Part shown: piece by piece, positions 35,195 to 43,498 of the stretch
How the letters are laid out: the number at the start of each line of letters is the position of its first letter
Numbering within the stretch: position 1 is the stretch's first letter
NCBI RefSeq assembly: GCF_004295795.1
Contig: NZ_SEBR01000010.1
Coordinates: 1 to 64,000 of the forward strand
Length of the DNA stretch: 64,000 bases
DNA from: Flavobacterium sp.
GTDB lineage: Bacteria; Bacteroidota; Bacteroidia; Flavobacteriales; Flavobacteriaceae
Reading direction: 5' to 3'
Translations under genes and position numbers: made by a program
Notes under the pieces: model-generated
The model's input: the letters and a program-made list of their open reading frames with translations, nothing else
What the model was told of the DNA's origin: nothing
Databases searched by the model: none

Positions 35195-35345
35195 GGAAAG
35201 GTTGCATGTAACGTGCATTAATAGGGAATCGTGTGCAAATCACGAGCTGTCGCGCAACTGTAAGTAACATGAGGTTTCATCTTTTTGTCCACTGTTTTTG
35301 AAATGGAAGGCAGATGAAAGCGTTACGAGCCAGGAGACCTGCCTT
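35195..35345 (+). promoter_or_regulatory. Cobalamin riboswitch upstream of fabH
   Basis: The plus strand shows GGTTGCATGTAACGTGC, AGGGAATCGTGTGCAAATCACGAGCTGT, CGCGCAACTGTAAG, TCCACTG, GGAAGGCAG, and the B12 box AGCCAGGAGACCTGCC. The B12 box runs straight into TTTTTT, and CTGCCT can pair with AGGCAG at 35308-35313, so an intrinsic terminator may be part of the expression platform. It is divergent from the other riboswitch, with ~110 bp between them. Confidence 0.92.
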
Positions 35346-35529
35346 TTTTGAATTGACGGTACTTTCGCGATTTGAAGTGTTTGTCAGGTGATGTCTGTTT
35401 TCCGGAAGCCTTTGTTTTCGGGAGATCGCTTTTTCAAAACGTCGCCTTTTCAATGATTTCCGCAAATTACCTCGAAGCGAGGCAGGATTTTTGACGACAA
35501 CAACCAATCAATAAAAAGTTGGGCGGCGA
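35346..35529 (+). other. Leader between the plus-strand riboswitch and fabH
   Basis: About 180 nt without a convincing gene. Two tiny frames follow one another (MSVFRKPLFSGDRFFKTSPFQ and MISANYLEARQDF); neither is recognisable. Together with 34817-35194 this completes the 713-bp gene-free stretch, which otherwise holds the two riboswitches and the promoter region between them. Confidence 0.5.
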
Positions 35530-36579
35530 ATGTTTATTTCCGTCAAGCGGATTTTTCGCGCCCTTTCAGCACATCAAGACAACACAGTGAACCACAACCA
35601 AAAAACCACAGCAAGAATTTCAGGCATTGGCGGATTCGTTCCAGACACGATTCTCGACAACGCGCAACTCGAGCAAATGGTCGATACAAGCGATCTTTGG
35701 ATTACCTCGCGAACCGGGATCAAACAACGAAGAATTGTCGGGAACGACGATTTTGCGACTTCGGACCTTGCTGCGAAAGCGATCGCGAATCTTTTCGAAA
35801 ACACTTCGATTTTACCCGATCAAGTCGAATGCGTGATTCTCGCCACGGCAACTCCGGATGAAATGCTCGCGCCTACGGCAGCTGTCGTATGTCAAAAATC
35901 GGGGCTCGAAAAAGCCTGGGGATTCGACCTTGGCGCAGCGTGCAGCGGATTTCTATACGCGTTGTCAGTAGGAGCAAGCCTCATCGAAAGCGGACGACAC
36001 ACACACGTAATTGTAGTCGGCGCAGACAAAATGAGTTCGATCGTGAATTACGAAGACCGAAACACCTGCATTCTTTTTGGTGACGGAGCCGGAGCGGTTT
36101 TGCTTTCGGCGAATTACGATGGTTTTGGCGTGCAACAAAGCATTTTTGGTTCGGACGGAGACGGCGCGCAATATCTTTCGGTTCCCGCCGGAGGTTCCAA
36201 AATGCCCGCCTCGCAGGAAACTGTCGCATCCAAACAACATTTCGTGCAACAAGACGGGAAAACCGTTTTCAAGCAGGCAGTGCGCAAGATGGGCGAGAGT
36301 TGCATCGAGCTTTTGAATCTGGCCAAAATCGGGAACGAACAGGTCGATTGGGTAATTCCGCATCAGGCGAACCTTCGCATCATAAAAGCCGTCGGTGAAC
36401 AAATCGGTATCGATCCCGACAAGTTCAAGATCAATATCGAACGTTACGGAAACACAACCGCAGCCACGATTCCACTCGCGCTTTGGGATTTCAAAGACGA
36501 TTTCAAAGCGGGCGACAATGTGGTTTTGACGGCGTTTGGCGCGGGATTCACTTGGGGAAGTACCTATGTGAAATGGTAA
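35530..36579 (+). CDS. fabH: Beta-ketoacyl-ACP synthase III family protein
   Basis: A thiolase-fold enzyme that condenses an acyl-CoA with malonyl-ACP. The catalytic triad is present: Cys in DLGAACSGFLYAL, His in WVIPHQANLRII, and Asn in ERYGNTTAATIPLAL. GAGFTWGS closes the chain. The ATG at 35530 gives 349 aa; GTG at 35587 (VNHNQKTTARISGIGGFVPD) gives 330 aa, closer to typical FabH, and may be the true start. The gene overlaps the next one by 7 bp. Its place behind a cobalamin riboswitch is unusual; it may not be the housekeeping copy. Confidence 0.88.
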   Translation: MFISVKRIFRALSAHQDNTVNHNQKTTARISGIGGFVPDTILDNAQLEQMVDTSDLWITSRTGIKQRRIVGNDDFATSDLAAKAIANLFENTSILPDQVECVILATATPDEMLAPTAAVVCQKSGLEKAWGFDLGAACSGFLYALSVGASLIESGRHTHVIVVGADKMSSIVNYEDRNTCILFGDGAGAVLLSANYDGFGVQQSIFGSDGDGAQYLSVPAGGSKMPASQETVASKQHFVQQDGKTVFKQAVRKMGESCIELLNLAKIGNEQVDWVIPHQANLRIIKAVGEQIGIDPDKFKINIERYGNTTAATIPLALWDFKDDFKAGDNVVLTAFGAGFTWGSTYVKW

Positions 36580-37273
36580 AATCGGATGCAAAAAAGACGT
36601 ATTTCAATTGGAGCAGCGGCAAAGATTCGGCCATGGCGCTTTTTGAGTTGTTGCAGGATAAAAGCTATGATGTCTCGTATTTGCTGACTTCGGTAAATGC
36701 CGTTTTGGATCGGGTTACGATGCATGGCGTTCGGGCGGAATTACTCGACAAACAATTGGAAGCGATTGGAATTCCGAGCGGAAAAGTGCTTTTGCCCGAG
36801 CATCCGACAAATCTCGAGTACGAGAAATTGATGGCTCAAAAAGTGTCCGAACTAAAACAAGACGGTTTTACCCATGCGGCTTTCGGCGATATTTTCCTGG
36901 AGGACTTGCGGATTTATCGGGAAACACAATTGGCATCTTTTGGAATCGAGACCGTTTTTCCGATTTGGGGAAGAAACACAAAGGATTTGATGCGGAATTT
37001 CGTGCAATCCGGATGCAAGGCGATCGTGGTTTGTGCCGATGCGTCGAAGCTCGACAAAGTTGGGTCGGAAAAGCAATCGATGCCGATTTTGTCGATTCGC
37101 TTCCCGAAAATGTCGATGCTTGCGGCGAAAATGGTGAATTCCATACGTTTTGTTTCGACGCTCCGTTTTTTGCGAATCCAGTCGCTTTTTCGGTTGGGGA
37201 AATCGTTTATCGCGAATATGAATCCGAAGGTTGCCAATCCGGATTCTGGTTTTGTGACTTGCTTCCGGCCTAA
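36573..37273 (+). pseudogene. PP-loop ATPase, diphthine-ammonia ligase family (frameshifted)
   Basis: ATG at 36573 opens the family's start (KKTYFNWSSGKDSAMALFEL, the PP-loop, then HGVRAELLDKQLEAIGIP and AAFGDIFLEDLRIYRE). The frame stays good to CADASKLDK at ~37058, after which the open frame becomes nonsense. The expected C-terminus continues in the -1 frame: SWVGKAIDADFVDSLPENVDACGENGEFHTFCFDAPFFANP ... FWFCDLLPA, TAA at 37271-37273. Adding one A to the AAA at 37056-37058 restores LDKSWVGKAID and a 233-aa protein. It is either a real lesion or an assembly error. In bacteria the family's substrate is uncertain. Confidence 0.88.
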
Positions 37274-37336
37274 AAAATCCGAAATAAATCAACGATAAAA
37301 AAAACTTCATCGCACGCAAAATGTGTGAAATACCTT

Positions 37337-37729
37337 ATGGAAATGACAAGAGAAGAGAGAATTGCGAAGTCAGAAACCCGAATTTTTAAAGCCGTTTTTC
37401 CCAATACGACCAATCATTACGACACACTTTTCGGCGGAACGGCCATGCAGCTTATGGACGAAGTGGCTTTTATCACAGCCACGCGTTTTAGCAGACAGCG
37501 AATGGTGACCGTAAGTAGCGATCGCATCGATTTCAAAAAGGCAATTCCGGGAGGAACGATTATCGAATTGATCGGGAAAGTGACTTATCTGGGAAATACG
37601 AGTCTCAAGGTCAAAGTCGATATCTACATCGAGCAAATGTATTCGGAACATCGCGAAAAGGCCGTGAGTGGCGACTTTACGTTTGTGGCGATCGATGCCG
37701 ACAAAAATTCCGTCAAGATCGAACATTGA
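37337..37729 (+). CDS. Acyl-CoA thioesterase (hotdog fold, YciA-like)
   Basis: A 130-aa cytosolic hotdog protein; ATG 37337 is preferred to the track's GTG four codons earlier. FPNTTNHYDTLFGGTAMQLMDEVAFITATRFSRQRMVTVSSDRIDFKKAIPGG carries the usual active-site region (N-H-x-x-x-x-FGG and the D of MDE). These enzymes hydrolyse acyl-CoA; chain-length preference is unknown. Confidence 0.9.
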   Translation: MEMTREERIAKSETRIFKAVFPNTTNHYDTLFGGTAMQLMDEVAFITATRFSRQRMVTVSSDRIDFKKAIPGGTIIELIGKVTYLGNTSLKVKVDIYIEQMYSEHREKAVSGDFTFVAIDADKNSVKIEH

Positions 37730-37784
37730 GACTTTTGGCAGATTCGCCGTTTGAAATCTGTCCTATCCGCAAAATTCCAGACAT

Positions 37785-37808
37785 AAAAAAAGCCCCGCAA
37801 TGCGGAGC
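37785..37808 (-). terminator. Terminator after the small lipoprotein gene
   Basis: A 7-bp GC-rich stem with one mismatch (GGCTCCGC / GCGGGGC) is followed on the minus strand by a T7 tract. Confidence 0.75.
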
Positions 37809-37836
37809 CTTATTCTGTATAAGCTTAAGCTTAAAA

Positions 37837-38049
37837 TTACTTAGCTGGAGCAGCAGCTGGAGCTTCAGTAGCAGCAGGAGCAGCAGCTGTATCAGCAGGA
37901 GCAGCAACAGTGTCAACAGCTGGAGCAGCTTCTTCAACTGGAGCAACTTCTTCAGTTGTAGTTTCTTCTGCAGCTTTCTCTTCAGTGTTTTTACAAGATA
38001 CAACTGTCAAAGCAGCGATCATAGCCAAGCTCAAAAATACTTTTTTCAT
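37837..38049 (-). CDS. Small Ala/Glu/Pro-rich lipoprotein
   Basis: A 70-aa protein with a lipoprotein signal (MKKVFLSLAMIAALTVVSC). After the Cys it is only K/E/T, then A, P, V, D and T (EEVAPVEEAAPAVDTVAAPADTAAAPAATEAPAAAPAK), so it is disordered and acidic. Such tiny lipoproteins are frequent in Flavobacteriia; a spacer or envelope role is possible but unproven. A -7-like TATCTTTG is at 38087-38094 on the minus strand. Confidence 0.8.
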   Translation of the reverse strand: MKKVFLSLAMIAALTVVSCKNTEEKAAEETTTEEVAPVEEAAPAVDTVAAPADTAAAPAATEAPAAAPAK

Positions 38050-38255
38050 CTTACTTAATTATAAAAGGTTAATTATTAATTCGTGGCAAAGATATAAATT
38101 TTTTAATTCGGAAAAATTTTTTCAAATCTTTTTTAGAAAAAACCTTTAACACTTTGCTTGCGCCACACTTTGCAATTCTCGTGCCAAAAAATGCATGAAT
38201 CGTAAAAAATCCATAAAATTTTCAAAATACGTGTAACAATCTGAAAGTCTTGGTT

Positions 38256-40400
38256 TTATTTCTTTTTTGGATGCACCAGTTTCAATTCGCTCATGATGTT
38301 TTGGGCGTTAGCGAACTTGTCGATGATGAAAAGCACGTATCTCGCATCGACCATAACGTTTCTGCAAATCGACGGATCGTAGTGAATGTCGCTCATCGTT
38401 CCTTCCCAAACGCGGTCAAAGTTGAGTCCGATCAGGTTTCCCTTGGCGTCGATCGCCGGGCTTCCGGAATTTCCGCCGGTCGTATGATTCGTCCCGATAA
38501 AACAAACCGGCATTTTTCCTTTCTCGGCATATTGACCGTAATCCTTCTTATTATATAGGTCGATCAATTTCTGCGGAACATCGAATTCGTAATCGCCGGG
38601 AATGTATTTTTCCATGACGCCGTCCAAATAAGTCACTGGCGTGTAGATCGTGGCGTCTTTCGGTTCATAACCTTTCACTTTCCCGTATGTCACGCGCAAA
38701 GTCGAATTCGCATCGGGAAACAGGCGCTTGTCCTTGAAAAGCTCGAGTTGTCCTTTCACGTAAGCGCGTTGCAAAGCCGAGATCTTGAGGTTGATTTCGT
38801 CATATTTCGGGGCAACCGAATTGAAGTAAGAATCGGCCATTTCCTTGGTGATCTTGAAAGCCTTATCGTTGTTGAGGTTGGCCAAGACCGTTTTCGCGTC
38901 TCCGTTCAAAAGCGATTTCACGCCTTCGAGCGAAGTCAGTTTCGAATCTCTGTAAACTTCGGCAGACAAAGTCGCGGCGTTCACGTTTTTCAAGCTCGCA
39001 GGCAAAAACTGCGCGGGATATTTCTTCGAGTAAATTCCGATGAGTTGCTCGAAAACCTTCTCGTCCACAGTTTTGTTGAAATCCTTGTAGAAATCCACAA
39101 GTCCGTCCATCATGTTCTGTTTGCGCGCGTTGAACGCTTGTTCGCCTTTGGAAATGTAAGCTTGTTCGAGTTGATAAAGTCGGAAAGCGACGCTCGTCAA
39201 TTCTGTGTTCCGAAGCGCGATTTCCTGAAAATAATCGCGTGCCAATGCATAGGGCGCGATTTCTTTGTAGTTGGTTTCGAATTCCGGAAGGATTTTTCCA
39301 TATTCCGATTGCTTTCCGGCTTTCTCGACGCGTTTGGCAAATTCTGCTTCGTCTTTTTTCTTGAGATTCACGGCATCCGATTTCTTCAGACCTTGGGTTT
39401 CCCCGATCCATTTTTTCCAGTAATTGGCAATGCTGGCGTATTTCGACGCATATTGAATCTTGGTCGCCTGGTCTTTTCTCATGAAACCGTCCTCGACTTT
39501 CAAAGCGGCTTCGCGCACCTCGATTTTCGCCGGATTCAATTCGTTCACGATTTGCGCAACGGCGACCGCAGGCAAATATTCTGTGGTTCGTCCGGGATAG
39601 CCGAAAACCAGCGTAAAATCGTCTTCTTTTATTCCGTCGAGCGAAATCGGAAGGAAGTGTTTCGGTTTGTAAGGAACGTTGTCTTTCGAGTAAGCGGCTG
39701 GCTTGTTGTCCTTGTCGGCATAAATCCGGAACAACGAGAAATCGCCCGTGTGACGCGGCCAAACCCAGTTGTCAGTATCCGATCCGAATTTCCCGATAGA
39801 CGATGGCGGCGCACCGACCAAGCGAATGTCCTTGAAAGTTTCGGTCACGAAAAGCATGTATTGGTTGCCTTCGTAAAACGTCCGGATTTTGTTTTCCTGC
39901 CAGGTTTCCTTTGGCAAAGAAGTCGACAATGACGAAATGTTTTCCTGGATTTTCTTTTGTTTTTCGGCTTCCGAAGCAAGACTTTGCGTGCCATCGAGCA
40001 CTTTCGCGGTCACGTCCTCGATTCGCACGATAAACGTTACGACCATGTCAGGATTCGACAGTTCGTCTTCCATTTTGTAGGCCCAAAATCCGTTCTGCAA
40101 ATAGTCGTGCTCAACGGTGGAATGGTTTTGGATCGCGTCGAAACCACAGTGGTGATTCGTCAGAATAAGGCCTTTTGGCGAAATGACTTCAGACGTACAA
40201 CCGCCGTTGAATTGCGGAACCGCGTCCTTCAAGCTCGATTTGTTGACGTCGTAAATGTCTTTGGCCGACATTTTCATGCCCAGGCTTTTCATCTCTTTTT
40301 CGTTCATGCCTTCAAGCAAAGACGGAATCCACATGCCGCCTTGTTGGGCGCTCATTTGGATGACGAACATAAGCAGGAAGAGTCTTAGGAATTTGATCAT
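38256..40400 (-). CDS. S46 family dipeptidyl peptidase, DPP11-like
   Basis: A 714-aa periplasmic or surface serine exopeptidase with a signal peptide (MIKFLRLFLLMFVIQMSAQ). The catalytic His is in LTNHHCGFDAI, the Asp in WPRHTGDFSLFRIY, and the Ser in GGNSGSPAID. An Arg sits 18 residues after that Ser (GLNFDRVWEG), the position where DPP11 enzymes carry the Arg that selects Asp/Glu at P1 and DPP7 enzymes carry Gly. It should therefore release dipeptides with acidic second residues. Specificity is inferred from this one site. Confidence 0.92.
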   Translation of the reverse strand: MIKFLRLFLLMFVIQMSAQQGGMWIPSLLEGMNEKEMKSLGMKMSAKDIYDVNKSSLKDAVPQFNGGCTSEVISPKGLILTNHHCGFDAIQNHSTVEHDYLQNGFWAYKMEDELSNPDMVVTFIVRIEDVTAKVLDGTQSLASEAEKQKKIQENISSLSTSLPKETWQENKIRTFYEGNQYMLFVTETFKDIRLVGAPPSSIGKFGSDTDNWVWPRHTGDFSLFRIYADKDNKPAAYSKDNVPYKPKHFLPISLDGIKEDDFTLVFGYPGRTTEYLPAVAVAQIVNELNPAKIEVREAALKVEDGFMRKDQATKIQYASKYASIANYWKKWIGETQGLKKSDAVNLKKKDEAEFAKRVEKAGKQSEYGKILPEFETNYKEIAPYALARDYFQEIALRNTELTSVAFRLYQLEQAYISKGEQAFNARKQNMMDGLVDFYKDFNKTVDEKVFEQLIGIYSKKYPAQFLPASLKNVNAATLSAEVYRDSKLTSLEGVKSLLNGDAKTVLANLNNDKAFKITKEMADSYFNSVAPKYDEINLKISALQRAYVKGQLELFKDKRLFPDANSTLRVTYGKVKGYEPKDATIYTPVTYLDGVMEKYIPGDYEFDVPQKLIDLYNKKDYGQYAEKGKMPVCFIGTNHTTGGNSGSPAIDAKGNLIGLNFDRVWEGTMSDIHYDPSICRNVMVDARYVLFIIDKFANAQNIMSELKLVHPKKK

Positions 40401-40404
40401 TCTG

Positions 40405-40441
40405 AATTAATTTATAATTAATAATTAATAGTTAATAATTA
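40405..40441. repeat. AT-rich TAATTAATAATTA repeat block
   Basis: Degenerate copies of AATTAATAATTA follow one another before the DPP11 start. A similar block is at 44511-44543 after galE. Confidence 0.6.
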
Positions 40442-40530
40442 CAGGCGATATCGAAAACTTCGTCGGTAATTATCGTTGACTGTATTTCTATAATGGCAAA
40501 TAGAAAAAAGGATTTGTTGTCTGGCAATAA

Positions 40531-40983
40531 TCATTCATTATTCAATTTGCGACGCAACAATTGGCGTTTGTGTCCGATGAAACCTTTGTCCAAATAAAGT
40601 TTCCTGGCATTTTTATTATGTGGTTCGACCTCAAGATAAAGCAGTTTAAGCTTTTCTTCAGAAGCGATTTTTGTGATGAAATCAATGCTTTCCGCGCCGA
40701 TTCCTTTTCCGCGAAACGCCTCGACGATATACAATTCATCGACAAAACCGATTTTTCCGCCATACTCGAAATTGAAGACAAAAGTCAGAATCATGTAGCC
40801 GACGGTTTTCGAGTCGCTTTCAATTATCCAGGCTTTCCCGAGGTTTTCGTTCGCGATGAATTCCGAAAATAGCTTTTTCGATTTTTCGGGATCGATCGGA
40901 TAATTGTCGATCGCATAAAAATCCTGCATCATTTTGACGAGGATTTCGATGTCGGTTTCGGCAATCGGTCTATATGTCGTCAT
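40531..40983 (-). CDS. GNAT family N-acetyltransferase
   Basis: A 150-aa acetyltransferase. The acetyl-CoA binding segment is VDELYIVEAFRGKGIGAESIDFI (motif A, R/Q-x-x-G-x-G/A), followed by LKLLYLEVEPHNKNARKLYLDKGF (motif B). Target not known. It overlaps the kdtA 3' end by 14 bp and is probably co-transcribed with it. Confidence 0.88.
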   Translation of the reverse strand: MTTYRPIAETDIEILVKMMQDFYAIDNYPIDPEKSKKLFSEFIANENLGKAWIIESDSKTVGYMILTFVFNFEYGGKIGFVDELYIVEAFRGKGIGAESIDFITKIASEEKLKLLYLEVEPHNKNARKLYLDKGFIGHKRQLLRRKLNNE

Positions 40984-42214
40984 TTTGGTCGAAATGTTTC
41001 ATGATGGTTGGTGTCGCATTTTTGTTCATTTGGACAAAAGTCGCGCAAATGTGGCCTTTTTCGTATCTGACATCTTCATTCGAAAGCAACAAATCGAAAG
41101 CTTCGTCCAATTCCGATTGATCGTCAATTGAAATCGCGCCTTCGAGATCGACTAGCGCGGTCGCCTCGGCAAAATGCGAATAATTTGGGCCGATGACAAT
41201 CGGAACGCCGAAGGTCGCAGGTTCCAAAATGTTGTGAACGCCAGGGTTTCCGAAGCCGCCGCCCACGTAGGCGATATCGGCATAACTGTAAATCTTGGTC
41301 AGAATCCCGATCGTATCAATGATGAAAACGTCGTATTCCGACAGGTTTTTGCCATGTTTGTCCGAAAACAAAACCACTTTTTTTGAAATGGAATTTTTGA
41401 GTTCGGAAATTTGAGCATCCTTAATATTGTGAGGTGCGATGATGAACTTGACGTTTTGCGACGTTTTGTTGATGAAATCGACGAGAAGCGTTTCGTCTTT
41501 TGGCCATGAACTTCCAATCACGATCGTATTCATGTCGTGTTTGAAATCGGAAATAAAAGCGAGCGAATTGTCTTTTTCGAGAATCGCAGCGACGCGGTCA
41601 AATCTCGTGTCGCCCGAAACCGTCGCGTTGTAACGCTTGAGTTTGGCGAGCAATTCTTTCGAACGTGAATTCTGGACGAAAAAATGCTCGAATGCGTCCA
41701 AAGCTTTGTTGTAAAAACTTCCGTACCATTTGAAAAACGCTTGATTTTCGCGAAAAATTCCAGAAATCAGGAACGTTCTGATGTTGCGTTTTTTTAGTTC
41801 CGTCAGGTAATTGGGCCAGAATTCATATTTGATCATGAACGCCATTTCGGGATGCACGGCGTCGAGGAATTTTTTTACGTTGGATTTTGTGTCGAGCGGA
41901 AGATAAACGGTCACATCGGCAATCGCATTGTTTTTGCGCACTTCGAATCCGGACGGCGAGAAGAACGTGAGTACGATCTTGTGGTTCGGGAACTTTTTTT
42001 TCATAGCCTCGATCACGGGCAAACCTTGTTCGTATTCGCCCAAAGACGCCGAATGGAACCAGATCGTTTTGTCAGAAGGCGCAATCTTGTCAGCCAAAGT
42101 GTTGAAAACCGATTTTCTTCCGTTGACGAACAACTTCATTTTCGGGCTGAAAAGTGCGACTACGCGAACGAAAAATCCGACGAGGGAAACCAACAAGCCA
42201 TAGATTGCAAACAT
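40970..42214 (-). CDS. waaA: 3-deoxy-D-manno-octulosonic acid (Kdo) transferase
   Basis: A 414-aa inner-membrane glycosyltransferase that adds Kdo to lipid A. ATG 42214 (MFAIYGLLVSLVGFFVRVVALFSPKMKLFVNGRKSVF) is preferred over the track's start six codons earlier. WFHSASLGEYEQGLPVIEAMKK carries the essential Glu and HSASxGE signature; HPEMAFMIKYEFWPN and GGGFGNPGVHNILEPATFGVPIVIGPNYSHFAEA complete the family pattern. Divergent from a sugar aminotransferase gene. Confidence 0.95.
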   Translation of the reverse strand: MFAIYGLLVSLVGFFVRVVALFSPKMKLFVNGRKSVFNTLADKIAPSDKTIWFHSASLGEYEQGLPVIEAMKKKFPNHKIVLTFFSPSGFEVRKNNAIADVTVYLPLDTKSNVKKFLDAVHPEMAFMIKYEFWPNYLTELKKRNIRTFLISGIFRENQAFFKWYGSFYNKALDAFEHFFVQNSRSKELLAKLKRYNATVSGDTRFDRVAAILEKDNSLAFISDFKHDMNTIVIGSSWPKDETLLVDFINKTSQNVKFIIAPHNIKDAQISELKNSISKKVVLFSDKHGKNLSEYDVFIIDTIGILTKIYSYADIAYVGGGFGNPGVHNILEPATFGVPIVIGPNYSHFAEATALVDLEGAISIDDQSELDEAFDLLLSNEDVRYEKGHICATFVQMNKNATPTIMKHFDQNDDI

Positions 42215-42247
42215 GGTCGCTAAAATACGCACTTTACAGAAATTTCA

Positions 42248-42277
42248 TTGTGACAAGTCGCTTATTTAGTACTTTTG
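42248..42277 (+). promoter_or_regulatory. Bacteroidota-type promoter for the aminotransferase gene
   Basis: TTG at 42248-42250, a 19-bp spacer, and TACTTTTG at 42270-42277, 19 bp before the ATG at 42296. Confidence 0.65.
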
Positions 42278-42295
42278 TGTGGCTAAAATTTGAGC

Positions 42296-43426
42296 ATGAA
42301 AAAAATACAGATGGTTGACCTCAAAGGTCAATACGAAGCTATAAAAGAGGAAGTGAACGCCGGAATCCAATCGGTTTTGGACACGACTTCCTATATAAAC
42401 GGACCGGCGGTTCACGCGTTCCAGAAAAATCTCGAAACCTATCTCGACGTAAAACACGTGATCCCGTGCGCAAACGGAACCGACGCCTTGCAAATCGCCA
42501 TGATGGGCTTGGATCTGCAACCCGGAGACGAGGTCATCACCGCCGATTTCACGTTCGCGGCAACCGTAGAAGTCATTGCGCTTTTGCGTCTTACGCCTGT
42601 GTTAGTCGATGTAGAACTCGATACTTTCAACATTTCGATCGATGCGATCAAGAAAGCGATCACTCCAAAAACCAAGGCGATCGTCCCGGTACATTTGTTC
42701 GGGCAAGCGGCGAATATGGACGCGATCATGACAATCGCGCGCGAACACGATTTGTTCGTGATTGAAGACAATGCACAGGCGATTGGTGCGAATTACCAAT
42801 ATCCGCACGGCATGAAACAAAAAGTCGGTACGATTGGACACGTGGCTTCGACCTCGTTCTTTCCGTCGAAAAATTTGGGATGTTATGGCGATGGCGGAGC
42901 GATTTTCACCAACGACGACGGACTTGCCCACAAACTTCGCGGCATCGTAAACCACGGAATGTATGTGCGTTACCACCACGACGTCGTGGGCGTGAACTCT
43001 CGTCTTGACTCCATTCAGGCGGCGGTTCTCGACACGAAACTTCCAAAACTCGATCAGTACAATCAAGCGCGTTTGGCGGCCGCCGAGGCTTACTCTTCGG
43101 CGTTTGCGAATCATCCGAATATCGTCACTCCAAAAATCGTCGGAGACAAAGACAGCCACGTTTTCCATCAGTATACTTTGAGGATCGTCGACGCAGACCG
43201 CGATGGATTGATGCAACATTTGCTCGACAAAGGCATTCCTTGTGCGATTTATTATCCGATTCCGCTTCATGCGCAAAAGGCTTACCTCGACGATCGTTAC
43301 AAAGAGGAAGATTTTCCTGTGACGAATCAATTGGCCAAGGAAGTTTTGTCTTTGCCGATGCACACCGAGCTTGAAGCCGACCAAATCGAATTCATTACCT
43401 CAAGCGTGCTTGAATTCCTCAAATAA
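42296..43426 (+). CDS. DegT/DnrJ/EryC1/StrS family sugar aminotransferase
   Basis: A 376-aa PLP enzyme that aminates keto-sugar nucleotides. The PLP Lys lies in STSFFPSKNLGCYGDGGAIFT; CANGTDALQIAMM, VHLFGQAANMDAI and VIEDNAQAIGA are family blocks. ATG 42296 is the start, not the track's TTG. Next to kdtA and galE it is likely to make an amino sugar for LPS or another surface polysaccharide; the exact sugar is not predictable. Confidence 0.92.
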   Translation: MKKIQMVDLKGQYEAIKEEVNAGIQSVLDTTSYINGPAVHAFQKNLETYLDVKHVIPCANGTDALQIAMMGLDLQPGDEVITADFTFAATVEVIALLRLTPVLVDVELDTFNISIDAIKKAITPKTKAIVPVHLFGQAANMDAIMTIAREHDLFVIEDNAQAIGANYQYPHGMKQKVGTIGHVASTSFFPSKNLGCYGDGGAIFTNDDGLAHKLRGIVNHGMYVRYHHDVVGVNSRLDSIQAAVLDTKLPKLDQYNQARLAAAEAYSSAFANHPNIVTPKIVGDKDSHVFHQYTLRIVDADRDGLMQHLLDKGIPCAIYYPIPLHAQKAYLDDRYKEEDFPVTNQLAKEVLSLPMHTELEADQIEFITSSVLEFLK

Positions 43427-43498
43427 TCCGGTAGGGAAAACAGGATTGCGTTTGCGATCTCATTTACTTTTGAATCAAATCGATATACTCAAACAAAC

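Noticed and set aside
36483-36572. Upstream extension of the PP-loop ATPase ORF
   Set aside because: Overlaps the conserved end of fabH; the family start motif begins at ATG 36573.
38748-39932. 394-aa plus-strand ORF opposite the S46 peptidase
   Set aside because: Shadow of a well-supported gene with complete catalytic residues on the other strand; Phe/Val/Arg-rich with no recognisable domain.
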